A program made the translations under genes and the position numbers. Positions 8,872 through 18,264 of a stretch of 21,171 nucleotides of DNA are shown one piece after another (within the stretch, counting starts at the first letter, position 1; every line of letters begins with the position of its first letter). The notes beneath the pieces were generated by a model. That model saw nothing but the letters and a program-made list of their open reading frames with translations. It searched no databases and was not told the DNA's origin. This DNA comes from Oehlia diaphana (taxonomy: Eukaryota; Glomeromycota; Glomeromycetes; Glomerales; Glomeraceae), in assembly GCA_003833135.1 (NCBI GenBank), contig QZLH01000114.1, positions 28,759-49,929 of the forward strand, in the 5' to 3' direction.

Positions 8872-10158
8872 TTATTCTGGTTGTAATCCATAATGTTCTT
8901 CTAGATGATCTATAATTGCAGGAATGCTAGTCAATGTATTAAAAGACTTTTTCTCCGCATTGCTCATAACATCCTCAAGCATATACATTCTATAACATAA
9001 GATTAATGAAATTAAAATAATTGGATAATTGATTGAAATTAAATGAAAGCGAGGAAAGTTTCTTATACTTACAGATGATGATGAAATATAAAATGATTTG
9101 TTCCGTAGGCAATTGATAGTCTAACAAAATTTTCAATACAGCCCCAAGGAGTAAAATCATAACCAGCAAATAAAGCAGGATTATTTAATAAACCTCTAGC
9201 AGACATTACACCATTTACACCAGTTTGCTGATAAATGTTCTCAGCATCATTTAAAGTAAATATATTACCATTAGCAATAACAGGGATTTTTAAATTTTCT
9301 TTAATTAATTTTATTGCATTTAAATTAACTAGTTCGGTTGATTTTTGTCGACGTGTACGTCCATGTACTGTTATAAAATCTACTCCTATTGATTCTGCTC
9401 TTTTTACAAATTCTATGGTCTTCCTACAGGGGAGAATATAAAAGAGAAGTTAGAAATTTCTTAAAAAAAAAAAAAAAATCTCAAGATGAATATAACGTTA
9501 CCTCATATCATCATGAATTCTAATTTTAATTGAGCAAGGTAATTTTGGTATATTCATTTTAATAGTTTTAATCATATCACATACAAGTTCAGGTTTTTCC
9601 ATTAAATATGCTCCAATTCCTTCGTTTATAGCCCATTTTTGTGGACATCCACAATTGACATCTAAAAATCAGACTATATTTAATTTCTGATAATAAAATT
9701 TTTTCTAATTCATTTATTTACCTATTCCATCAACATAATTGGCAATTAATTCAACAGCTTTTAATAGATCAATATTGTTATTACTTGCAAATTGTATTAT
9801 TAGGGGTTTATCACTCTCACTAGTAGTAAATTCACAATTTCTTGCTGTATTTGAATTTTTAAATTCTTTTGCTATTATCATTGGTGTATATGTTAAATCT
9901 ACATTATATCTAAAGAATGACATGGTTAAAATAGTTCAATGCATAGAGGAATTTTATTACTTACCCACGAACTAATTCACGAAAAGGTAATTTACTATAT
10001 CTGACCATTGGTGCACATACATTAATGTATTTTTTATGATTTGATTTTGAATTAATATTACTTGTATTAAAAAGTTCTAAAACTGACATTTTTATTAAAA
10101 GAAGTTGATTATTGAAATAAAGGTGCATCAATTTATCAAGAAACGATTTAAGTTCCAT
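8872..10158 (-). CDS. DUS4: tRNA-dihydrouridine synthase, DUS4-type
   Basis: Five exons on the minus strand give 336 aa: 10158-9965, 9909-9722, 9661-9502, 9423-9073 and 8989-8872 (1011 nt, phases consistent). Family motifs in order are the FMN-binding APMVRYSKLPFRELVR, YTPMI, PLIIQFASNN, the active-site block DVNCGCPQKWAINEGIGAYL with the conserved GCPQ cysteine (about 133), SIKIRI, FITVHGRTRRQ and PVIANGNI. It reduces a uridine in the tRNA D-loop using FMN and NADPH; yeast Dus4 modifies U20a/U20b. The block APMVRYSKLPFR and the short length favour DUS4/DUS4L over the longer Dus1-3. The N-terminus is uncertain: MSVLELF at 10089 is an alternative start that removes 23 residues lacking family similarity. 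Confidence 0.88.
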
Positions 10159-10580
10159 TAATTTTTTTCAATCATCCCAACGATTTGTTTCGTCATCGGT
10201 CAAATGATTAAAAGACATTTCAATAGTCGTATTTTTGCATTCTAAATCACTTGTCGTCCTTTAACTAAATTTTTTAATACTTTACGCAGCCTTTTTTAAC
10301 TAGCACGCAGAAATTACAAACTTTTTTAAATATTAACAGAAATGTATTTGATACCAATGATTTTAATATTTAACAGTGAAAGGCACAATTGTACTGTATA
10401 CTAAAAGTAGCATTAAATAATCTTACCCTGGTTTGCAATTTCATCATTTAAGTAAAATGCATTTGCTCCAAATAATATTTTATATGTAAAGGTTATTAAA
10501 AAAGTAATTGATAATGAACTACATTATATACATTTATAATAATGAACTATAACATTTCATAATACAAATCATTAAAATTC
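10159..10580. other. Spacer between two minus-strand genes
   Basis: This holds the 3' end of the RabGGTase beta gene and the upstream region of DUS4. It is AT-rich. I found no coding signal, repeat or nameable regulatory motif. Confidence 0.5.
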
Positions 10581-12273
10581 TTATACATGATATCTTTCTG
10601 CTAGTCCGATTCTTTGGACAACATGTTTTGGCAAACAATAAACTGGATCAACAGGTTTCAAATCGGGATACCCTAACAATGACAAACCTAACGATAAGAA
10701 AATCATTAATACATTAAATATATTAAACAAAGCAAAAATTGTTGTAATCAGATTATTAATTAAAGAACATAATTTACCTGCAATTCCGAATAAAGTGTGA
10801 AATACATCTGCCATGTCCCCTGGCCTATCAGCTATACCTCCACCCTCGGAATCCTGATGAAAAATTTCCAAAATTTATATATTTACAAATAGAATCTAAT
10901 AAGACAATTACAATTTATTCAAGGAAAAATAGACACCTGAGCAACCAACACAAATTCAATCAATTTTTCTTTATTTATCCAATGTAGCCTGCCCAAGATA
11001 CTAAGCGCAGAAAGAACCCACCAGGAATAACATACCTAAAAATAAATGAATTTTTTTTTTAATTTTTATCAATAATTTTATTCAAAAATTGAAAAGAAAG
11101 GACATACATCTTCAAGTTTCTCTGGTCGTCCATTTAATCCACCATTTTTTAATTGTCGTTCACAAAGCCACCATCCAAGTAAATCTGCATCAACCAGATG
11201 CAATGAATTAACAATAGCAAGAGCGCCAACACAACAAAAAACTATTCAACAAAGTAGAATAATATTAACTTTGAACATATAAAAAAGGAATATCAATTTA
11301 TCCTTACTTTGACCTGCATGTGATTCTGCTCCAGGTGAAACACCAAATCCTCCATCAAAATTTTTGCAAAGCATAATGAATTCAACAGCTTTTGGAATAT
11401 TTATAGCGTCTAAACGTTTCAAAAGGGAAAGACAAGATAGTGCACAATAGGAAAATCGAGTATCAATCTCTCCCCATTCATCTCCCGTAAAAGCTCCCGT
11501 ATCACGATCTTGACAGGATGCAACATCTAGCAAACAAATAATTAATAAATAAAAAATCAATAAATACATTAAATTGTGATTTTCTTACATTCAACAATTT
11601 TATCCACATTTACAGCATCCAATGCATCTTCAATGACCAAAATTTGCACTGCATAGAGCGTATATGTTAAGTGTGGATCGTGACCAATATGTCCACCAAA
11701 TCCACCTATAATGTAAAATCAAACATTGATCAGAAAAGAAATTAATCAACAACATTCAAATAAAAAAAAGACAATATACCAATAGTCGGTTTCTTTTAAT
11801 TAAAATTAAGACTACCATTATAAATACTTCAGTGCTTGAAATTCAATGTGCGGAATGTGCGTATGCACAAAATTTTGAACTTCCACACATTTTAAAAAAT
11901 GCAATTTTATATGATAGCATTTTTAAGAAATGTAATTCCTAAATTTTTATTTTAAACTTTAACACTGACCATTATCATGCTGACAAGAAACCACATACTT
12001 CACCACGTCTTCTTTTTTGAGTGCGTCAATGCTATTTAACAAGTCCAAGGCAGTTAAACCCCAATAAACACCGCTTAAACGCAAATGTTCCGTTAACCAG
12101 TATTCCAAGTCATCTTTTTTCTTTACAAAAAAACATAAGGCTTAAGTTAAAATAAAAGAAATTGGCAAGTATAAAATCAATATATATGTACATAATTATA
12201 CCGTGTCAAGAGATTGAATGTATTTCACATGCAAATCAACTAAAAGACGGTTTTGTTTCTCTGAAGTGTCCAT
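10581..12273 (-). CDS. BET2: Rab geranylgeranyltransferase (GGTase II) beta subunit
   Basis: Eight exons on the minus strand give 324 aa: 12273-12202, 12120-11970, 11705-11589, 11526-11308, 11241-11108, 11035-10937, 10853-10778 and 10687-10581. It carries the prenyltransferase beta repeats: [75 protein letters not shown] and [18 protein letters not shown]. The zinc ligands Asp, Cys and His appear as D231 and C233 in EDVCYSWW and H283 in VFHTLFG. The tail [17 protein letters not shown] matches the RabGGTase type rather than farnesyltransferase. It acts in the cytosol with the alpha subunit and Rab escort protein to prenylate Rab GTPases. Intron 2 is long (264 bp). The last intron (90 bp) has no in-frame stop (see findings). 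A SUN-domain gene diverges from its 5' end. Confidence 0.93.
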
Positions 12274-12659
12274 ACTTTACGGCATGTGATTTGATGTTCA
12301 ATTTTTATCAAAATATCATAAGATTATCTAAATAATCTAAAAAAACCGTCCCAATTTCTTGCTAAAATCGGGAAACCCCCTTAAAACAAACAACAAAAAA
12401 ACTTGATTATTGACGAAATCTTATTTTTAAATAAAAAAATACCTGTAATTCTTTTTCTCAACAAGTAAATTATTCATTATCAGTAACACAATCACTAAAC
12501 AAAAATGAAATAACTTATTATCACGTGCTCTTGTTTACATTTGTATTTAACGCGTGATTTAAATTACTGCTTTATTCACAAATCTAATGACAGCTTGTCT
12601 AATACGTTCTGACTAAAAAAAATTATTACGGTAACCGCGAATTACGTTTATCCAAAGTT
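12274..12659. promoter_or_regulatory. Probable bidirectional promoter, RabGGTase beta / SUN gene
   Basis: 386 bp between divergent start codons. It contains a CACGTG E-box-like palindrome at 12522-12527 and ACGCGT, the MluI cell-cycle-box hexamer, at 12550-12555. Both hexamers are GC-rich compared with the surroundings, but each is a single copy and neither is proven functional. Confidence 0.4.
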
Positions 12660-14702
12660 ATGAAGCGCTCTAATCAAAGAAAACTGAGATCTCAAGCAAG
12701 AACAGTAGTACAACAAATGACGCAGTTGGCGAATAGGGAGGCGCCAAGTGAACAAGAAACTCGACAACAACAATCGATTTCTCCTATTCAACCGGCTAGT
12801 CAGTCTTTTAATCAATATAATGCAAATACAAGCTTTTATTCTGTATCTAGTGTTCCGATTGAAGATTTTAATATCATGCAAACGGAATCATTGAATTTAC
12901 AGTCCCAATCATCTGATAGTTCCGAGCATTCATCTGAAGATAATTATTCAAGTTTAATTATAAGTCACTCGGGCAGTTCGTACTATAGTTTCTCTCGTTC
13001 TTCATCACTTTCATTATCTAGAGGAAATTCGTTCATTGGTACTGAATCTGTATACTCGGCTAATAATAGATCGCGTGCATCATCTCCCTTCGTCATTTCG
13101 GAAACTTCTTCGGGTTATAATTCTGAGATTATTTACCATTCAGCGATTTCATCCGCAAATCAATCTTATGTCTCACATGACGAGAATTCTATTAATGGAG
13201 ATAGTAGTTCAAGATCTTCCGACAGAGACAGTTGTGCTAGACAATTATCAGGTGTTCAACTTCTAGAAAGTTCTGCAGCATCGGTTGTACAAGAAGAATC
13301 CGACGGTAATGAAAACAACAACGTTCGAGCACATATTGAAGAAATAAACCACCACTCGGAATTTTTTTACCATAGTTTGAATAGAATCAAATTTATTTTA
13401 CAAGAAGGACTATATTTTATCCTTTGGATGATTTTGAGTTTATACAGAATCATTATAAAATACCTTTTTGAGCCTGTTCGGAATAAACTTACTAGATTGG
13501 TAAATGCAACAAGAGGAAGAGAGAGAATAACTACGACATCACCTCGAGACGCCAACCAAAATAACAATACCAATTCAACAATGACAAATTCCAATATCGT
13601 GATTAGAGCGCAACCGAACTTCATTAAATGGTTATTCTCATCGGCGGGATTAGCAGTGATTTTAATTGTTCTTTACCGTATTCCTTGTAACTTGACTAAT
13701 ATTCAAAATCTGGAATTATCAAAATGTATATCAAAAATTCATAATGTGTTTCGACAAAATGGTAATTTGTCAAATTATAGCTTGGAATCTTTAAATGATG
13801 ATATTGAATTTGAGCATAATGATTTGTTGATTCGAGATGTTGTTGCCGATCAGGTTAAAACAGTTTGTGCGGCTGAAGTTCAAAAAAGGATTCCGTCGCA
13901 AAATTACGATCTAGTTAGATACCGGAGTAATCGCGTATCAGATGATGACGTTGTGAATATGGTTCGACAAGAAATTAGGAAAGCTGTTGAAGAAATGTTA
14001 TACACTTATTCTCAAGATAAGTTAAACAAAGCAGATTTTGCCCTTTCAACTGGTGGTGCGAAAATTATTAGTCCGCTTACTTCACCAACTTATGAACAGT
14101 GGCCGACACAATGGTACAAAATGGCATTTGCAAAATTAACAGGACATGGAATTACAAGGGGAAAACCACCTGTCACAGCTCTCCAACCAGATGTACATGT
14201 TGGACAGTGTTGGCCTTTTGCCGGACAAAAAGGGCAATTGGCAGTACTATTGAGTCGACAAATTTACGTAACTGCTGTAACTTATGATCATGTTAGTAAA
14301 ACTATTGCGATGGGCACAACAAGTGCTCCTAAAGAATTTGAAATATGGGGATTTGCCGATGACGAGCAAGATAAAGATAATTTTGATAATGAACATAGTG
14401 AACATACCAACACTGTTACCAGTAATAATTATCCCACCGACGAATCAGACTCAAACATTTATTTGCATTTATACGGAAAAGAGTTGAAGCTTGGTTCTTC
14501 TCCTAACCATTTGTTTTTTGGAAGATTCGTTTATGATATAAATGGTTTACCCGTTCAAACTTTCGAGGTGAATCGATTGAATAAGCCTGTTAAAGCAATA
14601 ATTATGAAAGTAATAAATAATTGGGATAATCCATTGTATACTTGCTTGTACCGCTTCCGTGTACATGGTGTACACTCAAATGTAAAAAGTCAAACTTCCT
14701 GA
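12660..14702 (+). CDS. SUN-domain inner nuclear membrane protein
   Basis: A single uninterrupted coding exon of 680 aa. The N-terminal 230 residues are Ser/Gln/Asn-rich and look disordered. Hydrophobic stretches lie at about 245-270 (LYFILWMILSLYRIIIKYLF) and 323-341 (KWLFSSAGLAVILIVLYRI). A charged linker (about 355-455) contains a possible coiled coil. The SUN domain occupies about 458-672 with DFALSTGGAKIISPLTSPTY, GQCWPFAGQKGQLAVLLSRQ, YDHVSK, PKEFEIWGF, FEVNRL and the terminal YRFRVHGV. SUN proteins sit in the inner nuclear membrane and bind KASH peptides across the lumen, forming the LINC complex. The insertion of about 35 residues after EIWGFADDE is rich in Asp, Asn, Ser and Thr. Lack of coding introns contrasts with the five genes to its left. 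The start is the first ATG, which opens the frame. Confidence 0.9.
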   Translation: MKRSNQRKLRSQARTVVQQMTQLANREAPSEQETRQQQSISPIQPASQSFNQYNANTSFYSVSSVPIEDFNIMQTESLNLQSQSSDSSEHSSEDNYSSLIISHSGSSYYSFSRSSSLSLSRGNSFIGTESVYSANNRSRASSPFVISETSSGYNSEIIYHSAISSANQSYVSHDENSINGDSSSRSSDRDSCARQLSGVQLLESSAASVVQEESDGNENNNVRAHIEEINHHSEFFYHSLNRIKFILQEGLYFILWMILSLYRIIIKYLFEPVRNKLTRLVNATRGRERITTTSPRDANQNNNTNSTMTNSNIVIRAQPNFIKWLFSSAGLAVILIVLYRIPCNLTNIQNLELSKCISKIHNVFRQNGNLSNYSLESLNDDIEFEHNDLLIRDVVADQVKTVCAAEVQKRIPSQNYDLVRYRSNRVSDDDVVNMVRQEIRKAVEEMLYTYSQDKLNKADFALSTGGAKIISPLTSPTYEQWPTQWYKMAFAKLTGHGITRGKPPVTALQPDVHVGQCWPFAGQKGQLAVLLSRQIYVTAVTYDHVSKTIAMGTTSAPKEFEIWGFADDEQDKDNFDNEHSEHTNTVTSNNYPTDESDSNIYLHLYGKELKLGSSPNHLFFGRFVYDINGLPVQTFEVNRLNKPVKAIIMKVINNWDNPLYTCLYRFRVHGVHSNVKSQTS

Positions 14703-14704
14703 AG

Positions 14705-14774
14705 GTAAATATCCTAAAATGTTTAATATTGAAACCTTACTTAGCAGTATATTCATTTTTTTTTTGTTATATAG
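14705..14774 (+). other. Possible intron in the 3' UTR of the SUN gene
   Basis: Two bases after the TGA stop there is a good donor (AAG|GTAAAT) and, 70 bp on, TTATATAG|GTGG as acceptor, a length usual for introns in this window. If spliced, an exon junction would lie just downstream of the stop codon, too close to be expected to trigger decay by the usual 50-nt rule. Confidence 0.4.
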
Positions 14775-15408
14775 GTGGATCTAGATTTTAGAAAATTTAA
14801 ATAAGTATAAAGTTTCGAATTGTCTTAAATATCATTAAGAGATCTTAAAATTAAAACAATATTGCGGTTGCTTTAATAATATATATGTTAAGTTCAGCAA
14901 TAAAAATAACAATTTAAACTATTGTAAAAAAAACCAAAATCGCAAATAGTTTATACTTTCTGGATGAGTAAAAAATGTAATCATATTCATATTTAAGTAT
15001 ACTTAAAACATAAAGTTTTAATTTTAAAAAGAATTACCTATATACTAATTTAATGTTAAAAAATTTAATTATTTTTATAATGTATTTTACGCAAACCTAA
15101 TTTTTTTTATAAATAATAAATAATTTTTTTTTTTAAAAAAAAAAGGTTTCTCTTTTTTTATTAATTTAATTAATAATATTCATATTTTTAGTACTGATAA
15201 TTTAATAATATATTTATAGCAAAGAATAAATAAAAAATATTTAATAAATTTTTAATGTTTTAAATTAAAATTTATTTATTTAAAATACATATGACAACTT
15301 TTCTATTAGAATATTAGAATACAACAAATTAATACTAATATTTTAAATCAAATAGAAATATGATTCATTTTTCTTCTGCCAAACCTTATTTTAGACTTCC
15401 TTACTACC
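14775..15408. other. AT-rich gene-poor spacer
   Basis: Contains long A and T runs, including T- and A-rich tracts back to back at about 15120-15160 that could form a hairpin. No coding signal, except that another minus frame of the small gene to its right extends to 15348. Confidence 0.5.
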
Positions 15409-15699
15409 CTATAATCTCTTATATGTTGATTTTTCATCAGATAAAGCAGGAGTTTGATTCTTTCTGTCATGTGCAATTTTATGATATACGATAAAATCTT
15501 CTTCATTATCACTAATAGTTGGTGAAGTACAACTAGAAGAACAACCAGCAGTATCACTACTAGTTGAAGGTGAGTGAGGAGCAAAAAGTAAACTAGTAAC
15601 AATTGAAATAGAAGATGAAAGAGGAATTAGAAGAGAAGTATCAGGCGATGGAATAATAAGTGAATGGTTTTCAAAAGCTGGACGATGAAAAATTGACAT
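15409..15699 (-). CDS. Hypothetical small serine-rich protein
   Basis: A 96-codon frame on the minus strand starting MSIFHRPAFENHSL. It is rich in Ser, Thr and Pro in the middle (SSSISIVTSLLFAPHSPSTS), then becomes acidic and charged (SDNEEDFIVYHKIAHDRKN) and ends STYKRL. A clean open frame of this length with mixed composition stands out from the AT-rich surroundings, where random frames give K/N/I/F/Y-rich products. No family recognised, no signal peptide and no clear membrane segment. It may be a real short gene or a fragment; a second frame (15348-15602) overlaps it but looks like a Leu/Val-rich shadow. Confidence 0.35.
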   Translation of the reverse strand: MSIFHRPAFENHSLIIPSPDTSLLIPLSSSISIVTSLLFAPHSPSTSSDTAGCSSSCTSPTISDNEEDFIVYHKIAHDRKNQTPALSDEKSTYKRL

Positions 15700-16004
15700 T
15701 GTTAAATTTGTAGATTCTTGTAATTTGACTTTTATTGATTTTATTTTCGTGTTAAAACTGTAATTTTTTGAAAAATTCAGTTTACTAGTATTTGTAACTT
15801 TTAATATATGGTAGATTTGGAAATACTATTCAACTTTGATAAAATCGATCTTATCATCTATAAATTACTTAATATATAGCATTTAGCATATAATCAAAGA
15901 TAACGAAGATGAAACATCTTCCGTATTATGTATAATTAAAAAAAAATTTTATATTAGGTTATAAATAAAATTTAAACGTTTTTCATGCATAAAATTATAT
16001 TTAA

Positions 16005-16190
16005 AATGATTTTCGTGAAAGTTGGCTGAACTTCTACATGCTCCTACATGCTTTATATCTTGCAGAGAAAAAAGATGAGATAAGGAGCGTGATTAAAGCC
16101 ATGAAAACATATGAATACGGAACTTTGTTTCCTTTCAGCATAGCGATCACCATACAAGACACAGTTTTCTCGGCCTTTCATAGCACATAA
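16005..16190 (+). pseudogene. Coding-like fragment without a start, unknown family
   Basis: An open frame of 61 codons bounded by a TAA at 16002 and a TAA at 16188. It reads NDFRESWLNFYMLLHALYLA then EKKDEIRSVIKAMKTYEYG and FPFSIAITIQDTVFSAFHS, a balanced composition unlike its AT-rich neighbours. The facing strand also has an open stretch just to the right (about 16195-16315, with SEPQCMDRIRSVYAVKGKG), so strand assignment is not settled. No family recognised. Confidence 0.3.
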
Positions 16191-16378
16191 ATATTATTAC
16201 TAATATCGATGAGAAATGTCTTATACTTGGTCCCTTTGGGACCCTTTCCTTTTACAGCATATACAGATCTTATTCTGTCCATGCATTGTGGCTCTGAAAA
16301 AATTCTTTCGAACTGGTGATCACCGCTCCGGATTAGTATTCCGGACTAGCCTTGATCGGGTTGACGCAAAATTGAATT

Positions 16379-16620
16379 CGTCAATACTTCATTAATGGCG
16401 CGATTACTCCACAAGGAGAAGATACAGGTATACATTCTGCACCAGACAGCACTACGGATGTGGGTTATCAAAATACGAAAAGTGCGCTCGAATTATTGTA
16501 GAAGATCTTTCACAAGCTCATTATATGAGAATTTCAGATAAATGTGTTGCTGTTTATAATCTTTATACCGGACAAGAATGTATAAGACAATGGAACGTTG
16601 CAGAAATTGTATTACATTGA
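16379..16620 (+). pseudogene. Frameshifted coding remnant, unknown family
   Basis: One open frame from 16379 reads RQYFINGAITPQGEDTGIHS then APDSTTDVGYQNTKSALELL and stops at 16499-16501. An overlapping frame from 16459 continues with EDLSQAHYMRISDKCVAVYN then LYTGQECIRQWNVAEIVLH and stops at 16618-16620. The switch between two good frames looks like a frameshift in one old gene. A minus-strand frame (16493-16690, starting MIDLSLDLDWAGHGH) overlaps its second half; which strand was coding cannot be decided from sequence alone. Confidence 0.35.
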
Positions 16621-16788
16621 ATATGAATCCCTTTGGCAATAATTGATGACCATGACCCGCCCAATCTAGGTCAAGAGAAAGGTCAATCATAGACTCAAAA
16701 TTAAAGCTAGAAAAATATTTGTTAGTAAACTACTTATTACCGTTTTTTTTCTTGCTTGTATCAAGAATTTGGCATGTACCAATCGGAG

Positions 16789-17001
16789 TCATATAAATAG
16801 CCAATCTCTGCTGTTGCATATAAAGTCTAAGCATGGCTGCAGGATCAGTTTAGTCGTTGAGCCTTTTTCTGCCTGAATAAACATTTTTAACAATACATCA
16901 AGATGGAAATCCCATGGAGAGATAACTGATCGACCTCTGGTACCACACCTAGCTCTTGATCTAATGAGTTTAATTCGATCTGAAGTTGGCTTTATCAGCA
17001 C
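16789..17001 (-). pseudogene. Overlapping coding remnant downstream of the gag-like fragment
   Basis: A 70-codon minus-strand frame contains TSDRIKLIRSRARCGTRGRS, SPWDFHLDVLLKMFIQAEKG and STTKLILQPCLDF. Its composition is coding-like and less AT-rich than the flanks, and it begins where the gag-like frame ends (16995-17001), so it is probably another frame of the same broken gene. No family recognised. Confidence 0.3.
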
Positions 17002-17588
17002 ACTGTGGTGATTATATTCAAATCCATTAAAGCGAAATACCTATTTTCTTGTGATAATCCTCTAATGAATTCTCTTCTGAGATGTTTTTCACAGAGATTG
17101 ATGACATCAATACATCTCTTTACCTCGAATAGTAATCCACTATCGAGTCTTTGTCTTGAAGCAATAACCCACATCTGAACTTATCTATATCATCTGCATT
17201 ATCACCTACCTTAATCTTCCTTCGGTCATCTATATTAATACCATCTGGCCATATTTCCAATCGAAGTTCCTCGGCACTATATGGCAATTCTACCAAGCTC
17301 AAAATTTACGGAAGATAAAAAGCATTGGATTGAAAGAATACATCAAATAATGATGTTGGATTCCTAACACTGGATAGACTATATACAAATTTCTCAAAGG
17401 TTTTCTTTTCTCCAACGCGCCTTTGTCTTCCGATAGGTTTTGATGTCGCAAAAAAGTTCCTCCCAGTCATCCTATTCTGGTATAAATCCAGGATTCCCTT
17501 CGTTATTCCATTCATACCTTGATCCACATTCTTTGATAAATTCATTGTAGCACTCTTCTGTCTCAGTATCCATCTCGTCATCTGGCAT
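16995..17588 (-). pseudogene. Decayed retrotransposon gag-like gene (tentative)
   Basis: Several minus-strand frames join into one broken gene. From 17588 the frame reads MPDDEMDTETEECYNEFIKE with a stop after NPGFIPE, then continues DDWEELFCDIKTYRKTKARW. From 17302 another frame reads ELPYSAEELRLEIWPDG, DDIDKFRCGLLLQDKDSIVD and YYSR, stops at 17120, and is continued by a one-base shift at 17123 as VKRCIDVINLCEKHLRREFI then RGLSQENRYFALMDLN. The pattern of a short Q/D-rich segment, DYYSRVKR, and LRREFIRGLSQENR is like the core of LTR-retrotransposon gag proteins (DYY-R-K...EFIRGL-PE). No zinc knuckle, protease or reverse transcriptase was found nearby. The gag assignment rests on that motif pattern only. 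Confidence 0.4.
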
Positions 17589-17917
17589 TTTGCCAATAAA
17601 TTGGTTATAGCTAGAAGAATTTTTAAATCGAAAAATGGTTAATCATTGTACAGATCGGGTAAAAAAAATAACTGATTGATGATCACTGCTCCGGAGGCCC
17701 AGAAAAAAATTCTAATCAAGTGATCACTATTCCGGACTGACGGACAATCACAAACTCCAACTCTCGTGCAAATCTATCCGATGTCAATTTAAGGTATTCT
17801 GTAACTGAATATTTATTATACCGGAAAAAAATCTAACAATTATGTAAGCACATTATCTCGTCTCCTCCGGCTCACATATAATGCACTGTATCACTAGTCA
17901 TAAGGTGCCGAAGACAG

Positions 17918-18264
17918 TTAGATTGCCATCTCTCTGGGCATCCGTTTTACTTCTTCATCCGATCTTTCACGATTCTCCTCCTTGGCTATTTGATAATAAA
18001 ACGCATATACAAAGACTGGCACACAGATCATTGTCTAGATACCTTTTGCGATAATTTTTCTATCCTTATAGCGTATGCCTCTTCATTGGGAAACATCTTG
18101 ACTACGAGCGTCTTGATATATTCATTTGGTTCCTTTTCAACTCGCAATTTCTTTAGATAGCCTCCATGGTTTTTCGCAAAATTATCATATTTTTTGCCCT
18201 TTTGCAATGCAGTCTTTATAACTTTAACTTGAGCAGTTTCTATGTCCTTATGATCAACCTCTTT
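17918..18264 (-). pseudogene. Coding-like remnant, two overlapping frames, unknown family
   Basis: A minus-strand frame without ATG is open from 18264 to a TGA at 18028-18030: EVDHKDIETAQVKVIKTALQ, KGKKYDNFAKNHGGYLKKLR, VEKEPNEYIKTLVVKMFPNE, EAYAIRIEKLSQK. A second frame begins at an ATG overlapping that stop (18031) and reads MICVPVFVYAFYYQIAKEEN then RERSDEEVKRMPREMAI to a stop at 17918. Both have charged, balanced compositions, so this is likely one old gene broken by a frameshift. It lies upstream of and on the same strand as the gag-like remnant and might be part of it. Confidence 0.4.

Larger units (their letters stand above)
16317..17738. repeat. GC-rich direct-repeat motif bounding a decayed coding island
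   Basis: TGATCACCGCTCCGG at 16317-16331 is followed directly by ATTAGTATTCCGGACT (to 16347). Near the other end TGATCACTGCTCCGG is at 17680-17694, and TGATCACTATTCCGGACT is at 17721-17738. All copies are in the same orientation, and each pairs the half-sites TGATCAC and TCCGG. They may be old element ends or related insertions; neither target duplication nor inverted ends were found. Confidence 0.5.

Noticed and set aside
9235..9441. 68-codon plus frame starting MFSASFKVNIL
   Set aside because: It is antisense to exon 4 of the DUS4 gene, which has clear FMN-synthase motifs on the other strand.
12648..13624. Minus-strand and alternate-frame readings inside the SUN gene
   Set aside because: They are fully contained in the 680-codon SUN reading frame and have low-complexity hydrophobic or basic content typical of antisense shadows.
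16261..16320. Possible tRNA or small RNA in the less AT-rich stretch
   Set aside because: No A/B box pair or cloverleaf could be drawn; the stretch reads better as decayed coding sequence.
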